A DNA stretch of 64,000 bases. Source: Galeruca laticollis. Taxonomy: Eukaryota; Arthropoda; Insecta; Coleoptera; Chrysomelidae. Below, piece after piece: positions 11,117-22,639 of this stretch. Within the stretch, counting starts at the first letter, position 1. Every line of letters begins with the position of its first letter. The translations under genes and the position numbers were made by a program. The stretch spans positions 227,810,122 through 227,874,121 of the forward strand of contig OY998175.1 in NCBI GenBank assembly GCA_963921935.1, given 5' to 3'. The notes below the pieces were generated by a model. It was not told the origin of the DNA. It did no database searches and saw only the letters and a list, made by a program, of their open reading frames with translations.

Positions 11117-12380
11117 CATACATTTTAATTCTCGTTTAATATTACTATACCATTTTATGTTATTGTTTCCTTTTGTTCTAACTCCTATTCCTATTAAATT
11201 ATTCATAACTTATATTCCTTATTCTTTTCAACCGTTTCTTGTTTAAAATAAATATTTACACCTTTTCCCCTTACTTATCTACTCTTCTACTTTCCCTACC
11301 TTATCTTCTATACTAAGAAAAAGATTTTTAATTGTTTCAAATATTTCATATATTTTCATATCATTTTTCAACCCATATTCATGTCAATTTACCTATTCCT
11401 ATAGTCTAACCTTTAATTCTTTGCTTTCTATCCATATTTATATTTATTTTCATAATTCTCACTTACAATTCATCAACTTTATTTCATAACTATATTCATT
11501 ATATTATATTTTATTTATCATATCTCCCTATCTCATAATAATTAATCATATCATATTCTATATAAATATTCATTTCCATATTTTCACTATACTTTTCTCC
11601 ATAATTCCTATAAAAATTTCTTTGACATGAACATAACCTTTTCCTATATTTTAATTTATGAATTTCTTTTCTTTTCCATCATTTTTTAAGTTCCTGTTAA
11701 CTTGTGATATAACTTGTCATTCTTAAATTCTGCATGATCTTGTTTAAAAAATGTAAAATTCTATTAGTGTTTTTAAATGAAACTCAAGGTCTCTAGTTAA
11801 TTCCACAATATAATACAAGTTATTGAAAATTCTAAAAAATTGACAATTGTTTCGATAAATCAATATCATCGTCAGAACTTCTGTCATTCTGACGATGATA
11901 TTGATTTATCGAAACAATTGTCAATTTTTTAGAATTTTCAATAACTTGTATTATATTGTGGAATTAACTAGAGACCTTGAGATTCATTTAAAAACACTAA
12001 TATGAGCATATTCCACGAAGTAAGGGTCGAGACAGTCAATTTCAGTAAAATTCTATTTTATCCTACCCTCTATCGAATAATTTCCCAATTTATATCATGT
12101 TATATTAAATATCTTCTGCTATTATACTTTGGTATAACTTTGTTAATCTATTATTTATTATGTCTCCATTTGTGTTCCTAATATATTTACACTAAATTTC
12201 CTTATTATACAAATTCTTAACCTATTTACCTCTACTTAATATTACTTATATACATATGAGTGACATATTATTATCTATTCCTCCTTCTCGTTATTAATCC
12301 CTTTATTGAGAGTTAAACTTATAAATTGATTCAGTATTGAAAACTCCCCTGACCATATTTATACCTGGATATACTAATTT
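11117..12380. other. Non-coding Gypsy 3' region with mini foldback
   Basis: This is AT/pyrimidine-rich sequence on the plus strand without ORFs, lying between the integrase stop and the 3' LTR. It hosts foldback f2. It could be a long 3' untranslated region or decayed coding sequence; nothing env-like was recognised. Confidence 0.5.
11763..12044 (+). mobile_element. Mini foldback derived from PLE-A 3' ends (copy f2)
   Basis: A 282-bp insertion flanked by GTAAAATTCT (11753-11762 and 12045-12054). Two arms (about 11763-11876 and 11884-12000) are near-perfect inverted copies of the PLE-A 3' end and meet at a short spacer. The one-sided tail (TATGAGC...GACAGTCAATTTCA) is on the right. It includes the hammerhead-like CTGACGA...GAAAC motif in both orientations. 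Confidence 0.9.
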
Positions 12381-13619
12381 TTAACTATTCTGAGCGTTAT
12401 CAGTTAATACCTCATTCGGTCCCTCGAATGGCAATTGCAATTTTATACATTGTTCTTCTCCTTTCCTGGATGTTTTCAAGGCCTCAATTATAACTAATTC
12501 TCCTTTGTTAAATTTTGTTCTCTTCTTAATCTTTTTATTTTGATCCCGTATATATTTCTCAGCATTCCTCTTTATTCTGATATTAACTTTTTCTAACGTA
12601 TCCTCTAGAGTAGTATCTCTATTGACAATCCAATTTCGTCTGGGTTGGATACCTTTCATTAAATAAATAGGACTTTCACCAGTCACCCCATGTGGTAAGT
12701 TATTAATAAATTCTTCAATTGTATCCAGCTGTTCATCCCAATTGATATGTGACTCTTGGCAAAGTATTCTCAAATATTTCAAAATTTCCTTTATATATCT
12801 TTCTTCCGGATTAGAGCTAGGTTTTCTAGTGCTAATAAATTTTTCACAATATTGTCCTAATTTTTGACTTTCGAAATATGTAGCATGGTCGAGTATAATT
12901 ATTTCTGGTCTTCCAACTTCTTCAATATAACTCCTCAAACATTCTATAACTACTTTTGCTGTTGATCGTTTACATGGAAAAGTTTTAACAAATTTGCTAT
13001 ATACATCTACAATAACTAATAAATTCTTATTTCCCTTTTCACTTCTTATTAAGTTTCCTATAAAATCCATTGCGACAATTTGTAATGGTTTATTTGTTAC
13101 GATTGATTTCGCTGTCATACTATTATGGTAATTTTTTTCTTTAGCCAATTGACATACCTTACAATATTTACATACTTCTTTTACAATGCTTAAATCCTTC
13201 TTCGACACATAATTTTCTCTAACCAAAGTCCATAATTTTCTCGTTCCTATATGTCCATTCTCTTCATGTAAATAACAAATAATTTCTCTAGCAAAATCCT
13301 TACTTATCACAAATACTTCTCTATCCTCCAATTTTTTAAACCATACTTCATCAATTTTATAGGCACCTTTGATTTTCTTATCTTCTAAATGTCTTTGATC
13401 TTCTTTAACCTTTTCCAGTGTTAATATCCCCTCTGTTTGGTATAATAGATTTATTCCAATTTGAAATTTAGTTTGTTCATTCCCTACTTCATTTGCTCGA
13501 CTTAAAGAATCGGCTACAACATTCAATTTTCCTGGAATATATTTAATTTCGAATTCATACTCTTGTAGCAATAATATCCACCTGTGTACACGATTATTAG
13601 CATAACGGTTCTTCAACAT
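12381..13619 (-). pseudogene. Gypsy RNase H end and integrase
   Basis: 412 codons open on the minus strand. The N-terminus finishes RNase H (IKYIPGKLNVVADSLSRA). Next comes the integrase HHCC zinc domain (HEENGHIGTRKLW...CKYCKVCQLAK), then the DDE core with Asp in AMDFIGNL, Asp in IIILDHATYF and Glu in NPEERYIKEIL, and a basic C-terminal segment. The usual SDRG around the second Asp has become LDHA. It would insert the element cDNA into DNA. It is separated from the upstream RT by a stop codon and a frameshift, so this is the 3' part of a broken pol. Confidence 0.85.
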
Positions 13620-14008
13620 CGCTGTTAGTGCTGAATGGTCAGTTTCTAAAATAAACTAAGCTCCTAGTTGATAAAATCTTAATTTATTAATGCAGAATAC
13701 AACACTAGCCATCTCCAATTCTGTTATGGAGTATTTCCTTTCGGCTGGTTTAGTCACTCTAGAGATAAAACTAATGGGAACCTCTCCTCCTTCTTGCATT
13801 TGAACTAACACACCTGCCAATCTTTCAACTGAAGCATCCGTTCTTAATATGAAAGGTTTATCATATTGTGGATGAAAAACTTTTAAATTATCTAGAAATA
13901 TTTCTTTTAGTTCCTGAAATGCCTTTTCTCTTCTCTCATCCCATTTCCATCTAGTGTCCTTTTTTAATAATTCTATGAGAGGAATTTCTCTTCTACTGAG
14001 ATCTGGTA
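13620..14008 (-). pseudogene. Gypsy RNase H region with frameshift and stop
   Basis: The minus-strand frame reads NYFKRLIPDLSRREIPLIEL, then ...FILRTDASVERLAGVLVQ (the first RNase H Asp), then RKYSITELEMASVVF (the Glu), and ends INKLRFYQLGA followed by TAG, after which FILETDHSAL continues in frame. A one-base frameshift near 14045 (LRGFLG) separates it from the RT. Both lesions would abolish the full-length polyprotein. Confidence 0.8.
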
Positions 14009-15400
14009 TTAACCTCTTGAAATAGTTAATGATCCCAAAAACCCCCTCAAACTCCTTAAATTATTCGGTGTTTTATACTCCAGAATTGCTTTTATTCTTT
14101 CAGGATTCATTGTAATACCAGTGTCGCTCAAAACATATCCTAAATAATCTACTTCCCTTTTATAAAACTGATATTTTTCCAAATTTACTTCAAGTCCAGC
14201 ATTTTCTAATTCATTTAATATTATTTCTAAGTGTTTTTGATGTTTCCCTTCTGTTTCAGAAAAAATCAAGATGTCATCTATGTAATGGAGAGTGAAATCG
14301 TCATAAGGATTCAATATCGTATGCAGAGTTCGTACCAAAACAGCACAAGAACTTTGCAGTCCAAATGGCACCACACAAAATTGATACAACACTCCATCTA
14401 CCATGAATGCAGTGTATGGTCTACTACGATGATCCAATGGAATTAACCAAAAACTATGCTTTAAATCTAATTTAGAAAATATATTAGCCTTTGTAATTCT
14501 TCCAAATATACCTTCAATATTTAAAGAACTTTCATATTGTTTTTTAGTAAATGTATTTATATTCCTAGCATCCAAACATAGTCTAAAATCACCAGATTTC
14601 TTCTTCACACAGGTTATAGCACTTATGTACTGTGAATTGGATCGTTCTATTATACCATCTTGTAACAATTTACTTATTTTTTGATATACTTCTTGTTTTA
14701 ATTTATATGGTATGGGATAAGTCTTGACCTTAAAATTTTTTATTTCTGGTATAACTTCTATTTTATGTACATATCTAGTTGCAACACAGACTTCTTCATT
14801 AAACAGCTTCTCATGTGAGTCCAGCAATTCGTAAACTCTTTGTTTATATTCCTCCAAACATAGTTCATCCCTCATATTTAAGTTTTCTTCTACAATGTGA
14901 TTTAATTGTCCAATTGCACATTCATCCTTCCTTATATCTGTTTGACATTTAGTCATAAAAGGTATAGTTTGATTGTTATATATAATATTTTGCATTTTAT
15001 AATCAATAATAATTTTATGTTTATTAAGTTCATCAGTACCCATGATTATATCATATTTTAAATTTTTTACAATTAACAGTTGTACGGATAAAATCTCTCC
15101 ATTTAACTCTGAATTAGTCATAATTGTTTTTGTCGCTTCATATAGTTTTCTTTCATTTGCCCCTACTAATGATATTTTATGCGTGATTATCACCATAATA
15201 TTGCCCTGATTTAAATTATCAACTATATTTTGATTTATAATGGAAACTTCAGACCCCGTATCCAATAAAATTCTACATTTTATGTTTTCTAAATTCCCCT
15301 CTATAAATATTAATTTAAATAATTCTTTTACTTCTGTATCTTCTTCCATAATAAATTCTCTAGGGTGCTGATACTTAGAAGAATAGACAATATTATGCAC
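14009..15400 (-). pseudogene. Gypsy protease and reverse transcriptase
   Basis: 463 codons. The aspartic protease site ILLDTGSEVSIIN sits near residue 45. The RT follows with GIIERSNSQYISAITCVKKK, FRLCLDARNIN, FSKLDLKHSFWLIPLD, FCVVPFGLQSS and the catalytic HYIDDILIFS. Then come NLEKYQFYKREVDYLGYVLS and LRSLRGFLG, where a frameshift near 14045 diverts the frame into 8 foreign codons. It starts close to the gag stop in a different frame, as is usual for gag-pol frameshifting. It would copy element RNA to DNA; it is inactive as sequenced. Confidence 0.88.
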
Positions 15401-15411
15401 GTAAGAGCAAC

Positions 15412-16578
15412 TTACTCGAAATTTGGATCAGAACTTGGGCCCTGATCACTATCTCTTCTTACCTCTTCCTGGTTCTGTATTAAATTTGCTTGTCTTCTTT
15501 CTTCTTCTCGACCACCTCTCTGATCATAGTTTCTTTCCCTGTTCTCAATTCTGCGATCATCCTCATTATTTCTTACATCTCTTCTATATTGTTGCCAATT
15601 CCTGTTTCCATTCCCATTATCATTTCTTCTGCCAAAATTTCTATAATTTCCTCCATTTTCATATGACCTATTTCCATTATTGCTGTTCCCATTGTTATAA
15701 TTCTGATATCCATTTCTGTAATTTCCATTTCGATAATTTTCATTCCTATGATTTCTATCATCACGTCCTTGTCCTCTTCTATCATAGTTTCTATTTCCAT
15801 TGTTCCCGTTTCCATTTCTTCCTTCATTATCTCTTCGATACTGTCCGTTTCTCTCTTCTCTTGGTCTATAATCTCTCTGGTTATTATTGTTTGTGTAGCT
15901 CCTTTCTACTCGTTGTAAATAGCTCGATAAACTATCCATTGTCTTAATATTGTGTAACGCTATGGTTTCCGCTACTTCAGAGTTAAAATGTATTCCGACA
16001 TACAGTACCAACTCTTCCTCCTTCATTCCTGGCTCTAAGTATTGGGCTATGTTGTACAATTACATGGCATAATTATTTAAATTTCTACTTCTCTTATAAT
16101 CAAACTTTCCAAAATATAATCGTTCCCTGAAAGTTGCTTGTTGTATTTCCCCCCAAAAATACGCTAAAAATTGTTCTTCAAAATCACCTACATTTTTGAT
16201 TTGTTCTTCTTTGTTACAGAACCATAACAAAACATGACCCTGTAACATACTCCTTATAATGAGTTTAATCTCCATAATATCCCTTAATCCTGATATTTTG
16301 CTTCTGATGATTTTAAGGAATACTTTGGGGTGAATATTGTTTATATTCCCATCAAATTTGACCCCGATTTCAAAATTGTTGTGGAAATTCCCTGGACATA
16401 CATTAATTCCTCCACTTCTTCTCATATTCTCTTCAATTTCTTCGACCGTATTCCTTAGCTTCCTATTAATTTCTTCAATTTCTTGATTCAGTTGTCTGTT
16501 CATACCTTCACTAATTGCAATACTCATTCCTGTCCTTTCTTCTATATGACCATCTAAATCCTTGAATTGTTTATTCAC
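15412..16578 (-). pseudogene. Gypsy Gag, central and C-terminal parts
   Basis: Two adjoining ORFs in one frame are separated by a TAA at 16060-16062. The upstream part (16578-16063) has a coiled-coil-like helix (GMNRQLNQEIEEINRKL) and the start of a retrotransposon Gag fold (FDGNINNIHPKVFLKII). The downstream part continues the Gag fold (YNIAQYLEPGMKEEELVLYV) and ends in a strongly basic tail of about 120 residues rich in Arg, Asn and Gly (for example RGQGRDDRNHRNENYRNG). No CCHC zinc knuckle is seen; the tail presumably binds RNA instead. The 5' side is cut by the PLE-A insertion. Confidence 0.8.
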
Positions 16579-17007
16579 ATTCTCTTTTATTGAAATTGAC
16601 TGTCTCGACCCTTACTTCGTGGAGTATGCTAATATTAGTGTTTTTAAATGAAACTCACGGTCTCTAGTTAATTCCACAATATAGTAAAAGTTATTGGAAA
16701 TTCTAAAGAATTGACAATTGTTTCGATAAATCAATATCATTGTCAGAATGACAGAAGTTACATTTCATTTTATGCCTACCTGATGTTTAGTAGTTATTTT
16801 TGGCTAGACCAAGAAGTAACCTAACTCGTGATTGGCTTAATATATGTGTATAGAAAAAAGAAGAAGATGTGCTATTACAAATATTGAAGCTTAGATATTA
16901 TTAGCCCTATGGTGATATCCTGGATATCATTTTTCCAATTAAGATCAGTATAACAGTGCAATGATATAGAAAACCAGGAAAACTATATCTGCTGATCTTT
17001 ACAATTA

Positions 17008-17913
17008 TCACTTAAGAAGACAGTTTATTAGTGGAGAACTCCCTAGATTTAACTGTTCATTGACAACTTCATATTGTGGGTTTCTTAAATATCTTCTAAT
17101 TTCCAGTTCTTCAAGGAAATCCAGTTCTTGTTTCTTTTCACAAATATGCAGCACTTCTAGTTCTGTGTTAGGTGTCAATGAATGATTGGTGTCAAGTAGA
17201 TGTTTTGCGTAGTGGGATTTATCTGGTTGTTTTAATCTGTATGCTCGTAAGTACTCACTGTATCGTATTTCAAAATTCCTAAGGTTCTGACCCAAATAGA
17301 CAGCATCACATTCTGGACATTTGAGTTTATATATACCTGACTTCTTTAATAGTGGTATTTTTGTTATTACATTTAACAACTTTGTACTAACGTTACTTTC
17401 TGTTTTAAAAGAAATTGTTGTATTCGTTGCTGAAGATATTATCTTTGAAATATTATTAGAAATATTTCCTGCATATGTGATGGTTTTATAAGTTTCAATT
17501 TTATCAGCTTGTTTAGGATATATTAGTTGTAATGCCACTTTTTCTTCTTTTTTACTAATTAGCTTATTAATCATATCTAATGGATAACCGTTAGATGTTG
17601 CTATTTGTCTAATTGTATTAATCTCTCTATCAAAATTACATTTGTTAATAAGAACTGAAAAAGCTCTATGCATCATTGAATTATATGCTGCTAGTCTGTG
17701 TGACATAGAGTGGTTAGAATTGAATGGAATTGTCACATCAGTCTGTGTTGGTTTTCGGTAAATTGAATAATCAAGTACATTATTAACTCTTTGAATTTTT
17801 AAATCAAGAAAATTGATTGTGCTATTTTCTTCAATTTCTAATGAAAATTTAATTATCGGGTGTAAATTATTGATGTGGTTGGAAAATACATCTAATTGTC
17901 GTTGACTACCCAT
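17008..17913 (-). pseudogene. PLE-A inverted partial copy: RT tail and GIY-YIG endonuclease
   Basis: 301 codons open on the minus strand, starting MGSQRQLDVFSNHINN just after where the YVDD box would be. They continue through INFLDLKIQRVNN, SIYRKPTQTDVTIPF and the linker (KKEEKVALQLIYPKQADK) into the GIY-YIG domain: SGIYKLKCPECDAVYLGQ, RNFEIRYSEYLRAY (catalytic Arg region), SHYAKHLLDTNHS and ELDFLEELEIRR (Glu). The CPEC pair is the cysteine motif typical of PLE nucleases. The RT core is missing by truncation, not by mutation. It lies head-to-head with the plus-strand copy and would not act alone. Confidence 0.85.
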
Positions 17914-17926
17914 AAAACTGTACCAG

Positions 17927-18471
17927 AAGTTACTACAAAAACGTTACAAAGCATCACAAAACATTTGGTTTAACCAAGAACGCCTTAGGAAAAAGGTAAT
18001 AAAAATTATGTGAATATAAAATGTCACACTAAAAAACCACAAGCACAAAAAGCTATAAAATGTGCTCAACGAGTTTGGATAAAATCAGAATGTAAGAAAT
18101 GGTTCAAAGTTAGAGACTCCTTAGACAACTACATAAAAGCTGTACATTCAGAACTCACATTCCAATTACATCCAGTAGAATTTGACTGTATGGATGACAA
18201 AATTAGAGAAAATGTCAGCACGATGAAGCATATGAAATTTAAGAAACAAGAAAAGAAGCTACAGAATCTTGAACACACACAACATAAAATTCAATACTCA
18301 AAACATCACGAAACTGTAAGTACCTACATACCAACACATTTTGCACCAAGATTTGAAAACCTTTCAGACACTAATTTTACAGATAGTGAAATAGAATTTT
18401 TAAATAAAGGTTTAAAGTACAGCATACCACCAAAATTTACGAATAATATTAAACAAATTATAGCTACATAG
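17927..18471 (+). pseudogene. PLE-A N-terminal region
   Basis: The copy starts near GTACCAGAAGTTACTA. The N-terminal coding part (WFNQERLRKK, then NIKCHTKKPQAQKAIKCAQR) is shifted by a one-base difference near 18000 compared with the copy at 35.7 kb, where the frame is open. The later NLSDTNFTDSEIEFLNKGLK is the typical PLE segment ahead of the RT. It ends with a TAG after IKQIIAT; the related reading continues as SQIALKSNSNNF. No start codon could be fixed, and the frame probably begins further upstream. Confidence 0.7.
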
Positions 18472-18648
18472 TCACAAATAGCTTTAAAATCTAATTCAAA
18501 TAATTTTCTTTATGGGAAATTGAAAATTGCCAATTTAATCAAAAATATTGAACATTGAATAGTTAAACGTCAAACAAAAAATGACATTACAGTTTTAAAT
18601 GCAATAAAAAAGAAGATAGAGGATAATAACCTAACAGTTACAAAATCT

Positions 18649-18860
18649 AAGACTTGTTAAACTGGTATGGGAGGAGATTCCCACAGGCATAAGACCACTC
18701 GGACGTCCCAGAATGCGATGGAGAGATAACATCCAAGCAGATCTCCGGAAAATGAACATTCCATTTGACCCTAGGTTCATGGAAGACCGAACAAATTGGA
18801 AAAAAGTTGTACAGTCAGCCAAGATTCACCCAAAGTTGTAGCGCTACGTGATGATGATGA
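18649..18860 (+). mobile_element. 3' end of an RTE-like LINE inserted in PLE-A
   Basis: A 212-bp insertion flanked by the 12-bp duplication GTTACAAAATCT (18637-18648 and 18861-18872). The plus strand encodes the extreme C-terminus of a LINE ORF2 (IRPLGRPRMRWRDNIQADL, then FMEDRTNWKKVVQSAK) and ends in a short GATGATGATGAG microsatellite tail. This is a classic 5'-truncated target-primed insertion and the youngest layer of this nest. Confidence 0.88.
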
Positions 18861-18872
18861 GTTACAAAATCT

Positions 18873-19452
18873 GATAAGGGGAACACAACTGTCATTTTGA
18901 CGACTGAAAATTACAATTCCAAAGTATATAACTTTATAGAATCCAGCGATGTAAAAGTTCTTAAAGCAGACCCAACAAAAAAGTTTTCTAATAATGTAAG
19001 GGATATTGTTAATAATTCAAATTATCTTTTAAATGATTACGAAAAGAGGTCTATCATACATAAGAATCCTCATTGTCCACAATTATATGGAACAGTTAAA
19101 TTACATGAAATAACGAAACCAATTAGACCTGTAGTCTCTTATGTTAATGCTCCTAATAATATATTGGCAAATAAGCTCAACAATATACTCAATACTTACG
19201 GATATGAATCTCAGTATTCAATTAGAAATTCAATAGAACTAATCAAAAAGTTGAAAGCAATCCACTTGCAAGATAAGTATAAACTCATTTCGTTCGATGT
19301 AACTAATATGTTTACTAAAATTCCTCCTAAAGAATGTCTAATACTTGTAAGAAAATTACTAGAAGATGAAAATATTAATCCAGGAATAATATCAGATATA
19401 CTTAATTTATTTGATGTATGCATTAATCAGAATTATTTCAATTTTGACAATA

Positions 19453-19508
<56 letters not shown>

Positions 19509-20556
19509 AATGAAGGTTCACCAATGGGAAGCCCTATATCAACTATTTTAGGAAACATTTTCATGGACAATTTAGAAAGAAAGATCTTTGAAAGTAATAT
19601 TTCGAAAAATATTTTATTTTGGTATAGATATGTAGATGACATATTAGCTTGTTTTATGGGTAGTGAACGACAATTAAATGTATTTTTGAACCACATCAAT
19701 AATTTACACTCGAAAATTAAATTTACATTAGAAATTGAAGAAAACAGCTCAATCAATTTTCTTGATTTAAAAATTCAAAGAGTTAATAATGTACTTGTTT
19801 ATTCAATTTACCGAAAACCTACACAGACTCATGTGACAATTCAATTCTAACCACCCTATGTCACACAGACTAGCAGCATATAATTCAATGATACATAGAG
19901 CTTTTTCAGTTCCTATGAACAAATGTAATTTTGATAGAGAGATTAATACAATTAGACAAATAGCAACATCTAACGGTTATCCAATAGATATGATAAATAA
20001 GCTAATCAGTGAAAAAGAAGAAAAAGTGGCATTACAACTAATATATCCTAAACAAGCTGATGAAATAAAAACTTATAAAACCATCACATATGCAGGAAAT
20101 ATTTCTAATAATATTTCAAAGATAATATCTTCAGCAACGAATACAACAATTTATTTTAAAACAGAAAGTACCGTTAGTACAAAATTGTTAAATGTAAAAA
20201 CAAAAATACCACTATTAAAGAAGTCAGGTATATATAAACTCAAATGTTCAGAATGTAATGCTGTCTATTTGGGTCAGACCCTTAGGAATTTTGAAATACG
20301 ATACAGTGAGCACTTACGAGCATACAGATTAAAACAACCAGATAAATCCCACTACGCAAAACATCTACTTGACACCAATCAATCATTGACACCTAACACA
20401 GAACTAGAAGTGCTGCATGTTTGTGAAAAGAAACAAGAACTGGATTTCTTTGAAGAACTGGAAATTAGAAGACATTTAAGAAACCCACAATATGAAGTTG
20501 TCAATGAACAGTTAAATCCAGGAAGTTCTCCACTAATAAACTGTCTTCTTAAGTGA
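18873..20556 (+). pseudogene. PLE-A reverse transcriptase and GIY-YIG endonuclease
   Basis: The open frame from 18897 to 19850 covers the RT: GTVKLHEITKPIRPVVSYVN, LISFDVTNMFTKIPPKECL (catalytic Asp), NEGSPMGSPISTIL, WYRYVDDILACF (intact YVDD) and INFLDLKIQ. A (TA)25 run at 19455-19504 adds 14 Ile/Tyr codons ahead of the PMGSP motif. The frame stops at 19850 and resumes at 19858 because of a small deletion after HVTIQF. It then runs through KQADEIKTYKTITYAG into the nuclease SGIYKLKCSECNAVYLGQ, RNFEIRYSEHLRAY and the Glu in LDFFEELEIRR, ending CLLK. It is the most complete PLE protein here. RT and nuclease together carry out target-primed copying in this family. Confidence 0.87.
19455..19504 (+). 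repeat. In-frame (AT)25 microsatellite inside the PLE-A RT
   Basis: Other PLE-A copies have four AT units here (50900 and 36211). This copy has 25, an added 42 bp or 14 codons, encoding alternating Ile and Tyr without breaking the frame. Confidence 0.95.
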
Positions 20557-20568
20557 TAGATAATTGTA

Positions 20569-21548
20569 AAGATCTTTGAAAGTAATATTTCGAAAAATAT
20601 TTTATTTTGGTATAGATATGTAGATGACATATTAGCTTGTTTTATGGGTAGTGAACGACAATTAGATGTATTTTTCAACCTCATCAATAATTTACACCCA
20701 AAAATTAAATTTACATTATAAATTGAAGAAAATAGCTCAATCAATTTTCTTGATTTAACAATTCAAAGAGTTAATAATGTACTTGATTATTCAATTTACC
20801 GAAAACCAACACAGACTGATGTGACAATTCCATTCAATTCCAATGACCCTATGTCACACAGACTAGCGGCATATAATTCAATCATACATAGAGCTTTTTC
20901 AGTTCCTATGAACAAATGTAATTTTGGTAGAGAGATTAATACAATTAGACAAATAGCAACATCCAAAGTTATCCATTAGATATGATAAATAAGCTAATTA
21001 ATAAAAAAGAGGAAAAAGTAGCATTACAACTAATATTTCCTAAACAAGCTGATGAAATAAAAACTTATGAAACCATCACATATGCAGGAAATATTTCTAA
21101 TAATATTTCAAAGATAATATCTTCAGCAACGAATACAACAATTTCTTTTAAAACAGAAAGTAACGTTAGTACAAAATTGTTAAATGTAAAAACAAAAATA
21201 CCACTATTAAAGAAGTCAGGTATATATAAACTCAAATGTCCAGAATGTAATGCTGTCTATTTGGGTCAGACCCTTAGGAATTTTGAAATACGATACAGTG
21301 AACACTTACGTGCATACAGATTAAAACAACCAGATAAATCCCACTACGCAAAACATCTACTTGATACCAATCATTCATTGACACCTAACACAAAACTAGA
21401 AGTGCTGCATATTTGTGAAAAGAAACAAGAACTGGATTTCCTTGAAGAATTGGAAATTAGAAGACATTTAAGGAACCCACAATATGAAGTTGTCAATGAA
21501 CAGTTAAATCTAGGGAGTTCTCCACTAATAAACTGTCTTCTTAAGTGA
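20569..21548 (+). pseudogene. PLE-A tandem partial copy: RT end plus endonuclease
   Basis: It begins at GATCTTTGAAAGTAATATTTC, directly after the stop of the previous copy. The GATC at the junction is shared by both partners. It contains WYRYVDDILACF, then frame breaks (a TAA after KIKFTL near 20717 and a one-base deletion near 20968). An intact 188-codon segment (20982-21548) follows with SGIYKLKCPECNAVYLGQ and LDFLEELEIRR. It shares the 20968 deletion and an Asp-to-Gly change (FGREIN) with PLE-A copy 3 at 51.3 kb, but not with the copy immediately before it. Confidence 0.85.
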
Positions 21549-21922
21549 TAATTGTAAAGATCAGCAGATATAGTTTTCCTGGTTTTCTATATCATTGCAC
21601 AGTTATACTGATCTTAATTGGAAGAATGATATCCAGGATATCACCATAGGGCTAATAATATCTAAGCTTCAATATTTGTAATATCACATCTTCTTCTTTT
21701 TTCTATAAACATATATTAAGCCAATCACAAGTTAGGTTACTTCTTGGTCCAGCCAAAAATAACTACTAAACATCAGGTAGGCATAAAATGAAATGTAACT
21801 TCTGTCATTCTGACGATGATATTGATTTATCGAAACAATTGTCAATTTTTTATAATTTTCAATAACTTTTATTATATTGTGGAATTAACTAGAGACCGTG
21901 AGTTTCATTTAAAAACACTAAT
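21549..21922 (+). repeat. PLE-A 3' terminal segment with hammerhead-like motif
   Basis: A non-coding end that is near-identical, as complement, to 16635-16990 and, in the same sense, to 51964-52330. It contains CTGACGA (21810-21816), a GATA/TATC hairpin and GAAAC (21832-21836), then an AT-rich run ending AAAAACACTAAT. Confidence 0.8.
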
Positions 21923-21934
21923 ATTCTCTTTTAT

Positions 21935-22597
21935 AGTTTCAACTTCCTTTGTTATATGATAATTTTGTTTTCTAACTTCCACTTTAATAGTTTCTGGTAG
22001 ATTTTTTTCAATATCTCTTCTAAATTCCTGTACCTCTTCTACTATCTGCTTTTCTATTTCCTCTCGAATTTTGACTCCATTTTCTTGTATTTCTATTCTC
22101 AGCATTTTATTGTTTTCCTCCATATCTTCTTTCACATTGTCAATTTTCTTCTTAAATTCTTCTTGATTCTCCTTGAGTGCCTTAATCTCCTCACAATTTT
22201 CAAATTTAACTTCTTCTATTTTCGTTTCTAATCTTTTCATATTTCCATGAATGTTGTGAATGTCTCCCCGAATTTCTTCTTTCATACTATTGATATTTCC
22301 ATTTATAGTATCTATCTTCCCATTTAAATCTCCCCTAATATTCTCCTCCATTTTGTTCATATCTTCCCTCATATTTTTTTCCATTTGGATCAAAAATTGC
22401 ATCATTTTATCATCACTATTTGTACCTGTTCTTTTCGTTTCCTGTCTCCTATCCAATCCTTCTTCAGCTTGCTGTCCCTGGATCAAATATTGAACCTGGA
22501 AATCTCCGATTCCATGGCTCCTCTCTTCTCTTTCCTCTTCCGATCCGCTATCATTCCCAACCTGCTTTCCATCTCTCAATAACATTTTCTTGTCCAT
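21935..22597 (-). pseudogene. Gypsy Gag N-terminal coiled-coil part
   Basis: ATG at 22597 (MDKKMLLRDGKQ), then a long Glu/Lys-rich coiled-coil segment (for example KMEENIRGDLNGKID and MKEEIRGDIHNIHGNMKRLE). The real gag frame ends at the duplication at 21934, where PLE-A interrupts it; the last few ORF codons belong to the PLE. The remainder of Gag resumes at 16578. Coiled coils in Gag N-termini support self-assembly; that role is inferred. Confidence 0.75.
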
Positions 22598-22639
22598 GAT
22601 TTATTTGTTCAATTTTATTTTTAATAATGTGTTAATATT

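Larger units (their letters stand above)
16591..21922 (+). mobile_element. Penelope-like element PLE-A, copy 1, composite
   Basis: The 12-bp duplication ATTCTCTTTTAT at 16579-16590 and 21923-21934 flanks a 5.3-kb insertion in Gypsy gag. Structure: one-sided tail and inverted 3' end (16591-17007), an inverted partial copy (17008-17920, minus), a longer plus-strand copy (17927-20556), a second partial copy in tandem (20569-21548), and a plus-strand 3' end (21549-21922). Opposed and tandem partial copies are known for Penelope elements. A LINE scrap sits in it at 18649-18860. Confidence 0.88.

Noticed and set aside
15423..15947. 174-codon plus-strand ORF rich in His, Phe and Tyr
   Set aside because: Exact antisense shadow of the Arg/Asn/Gly-rich Gag tail.
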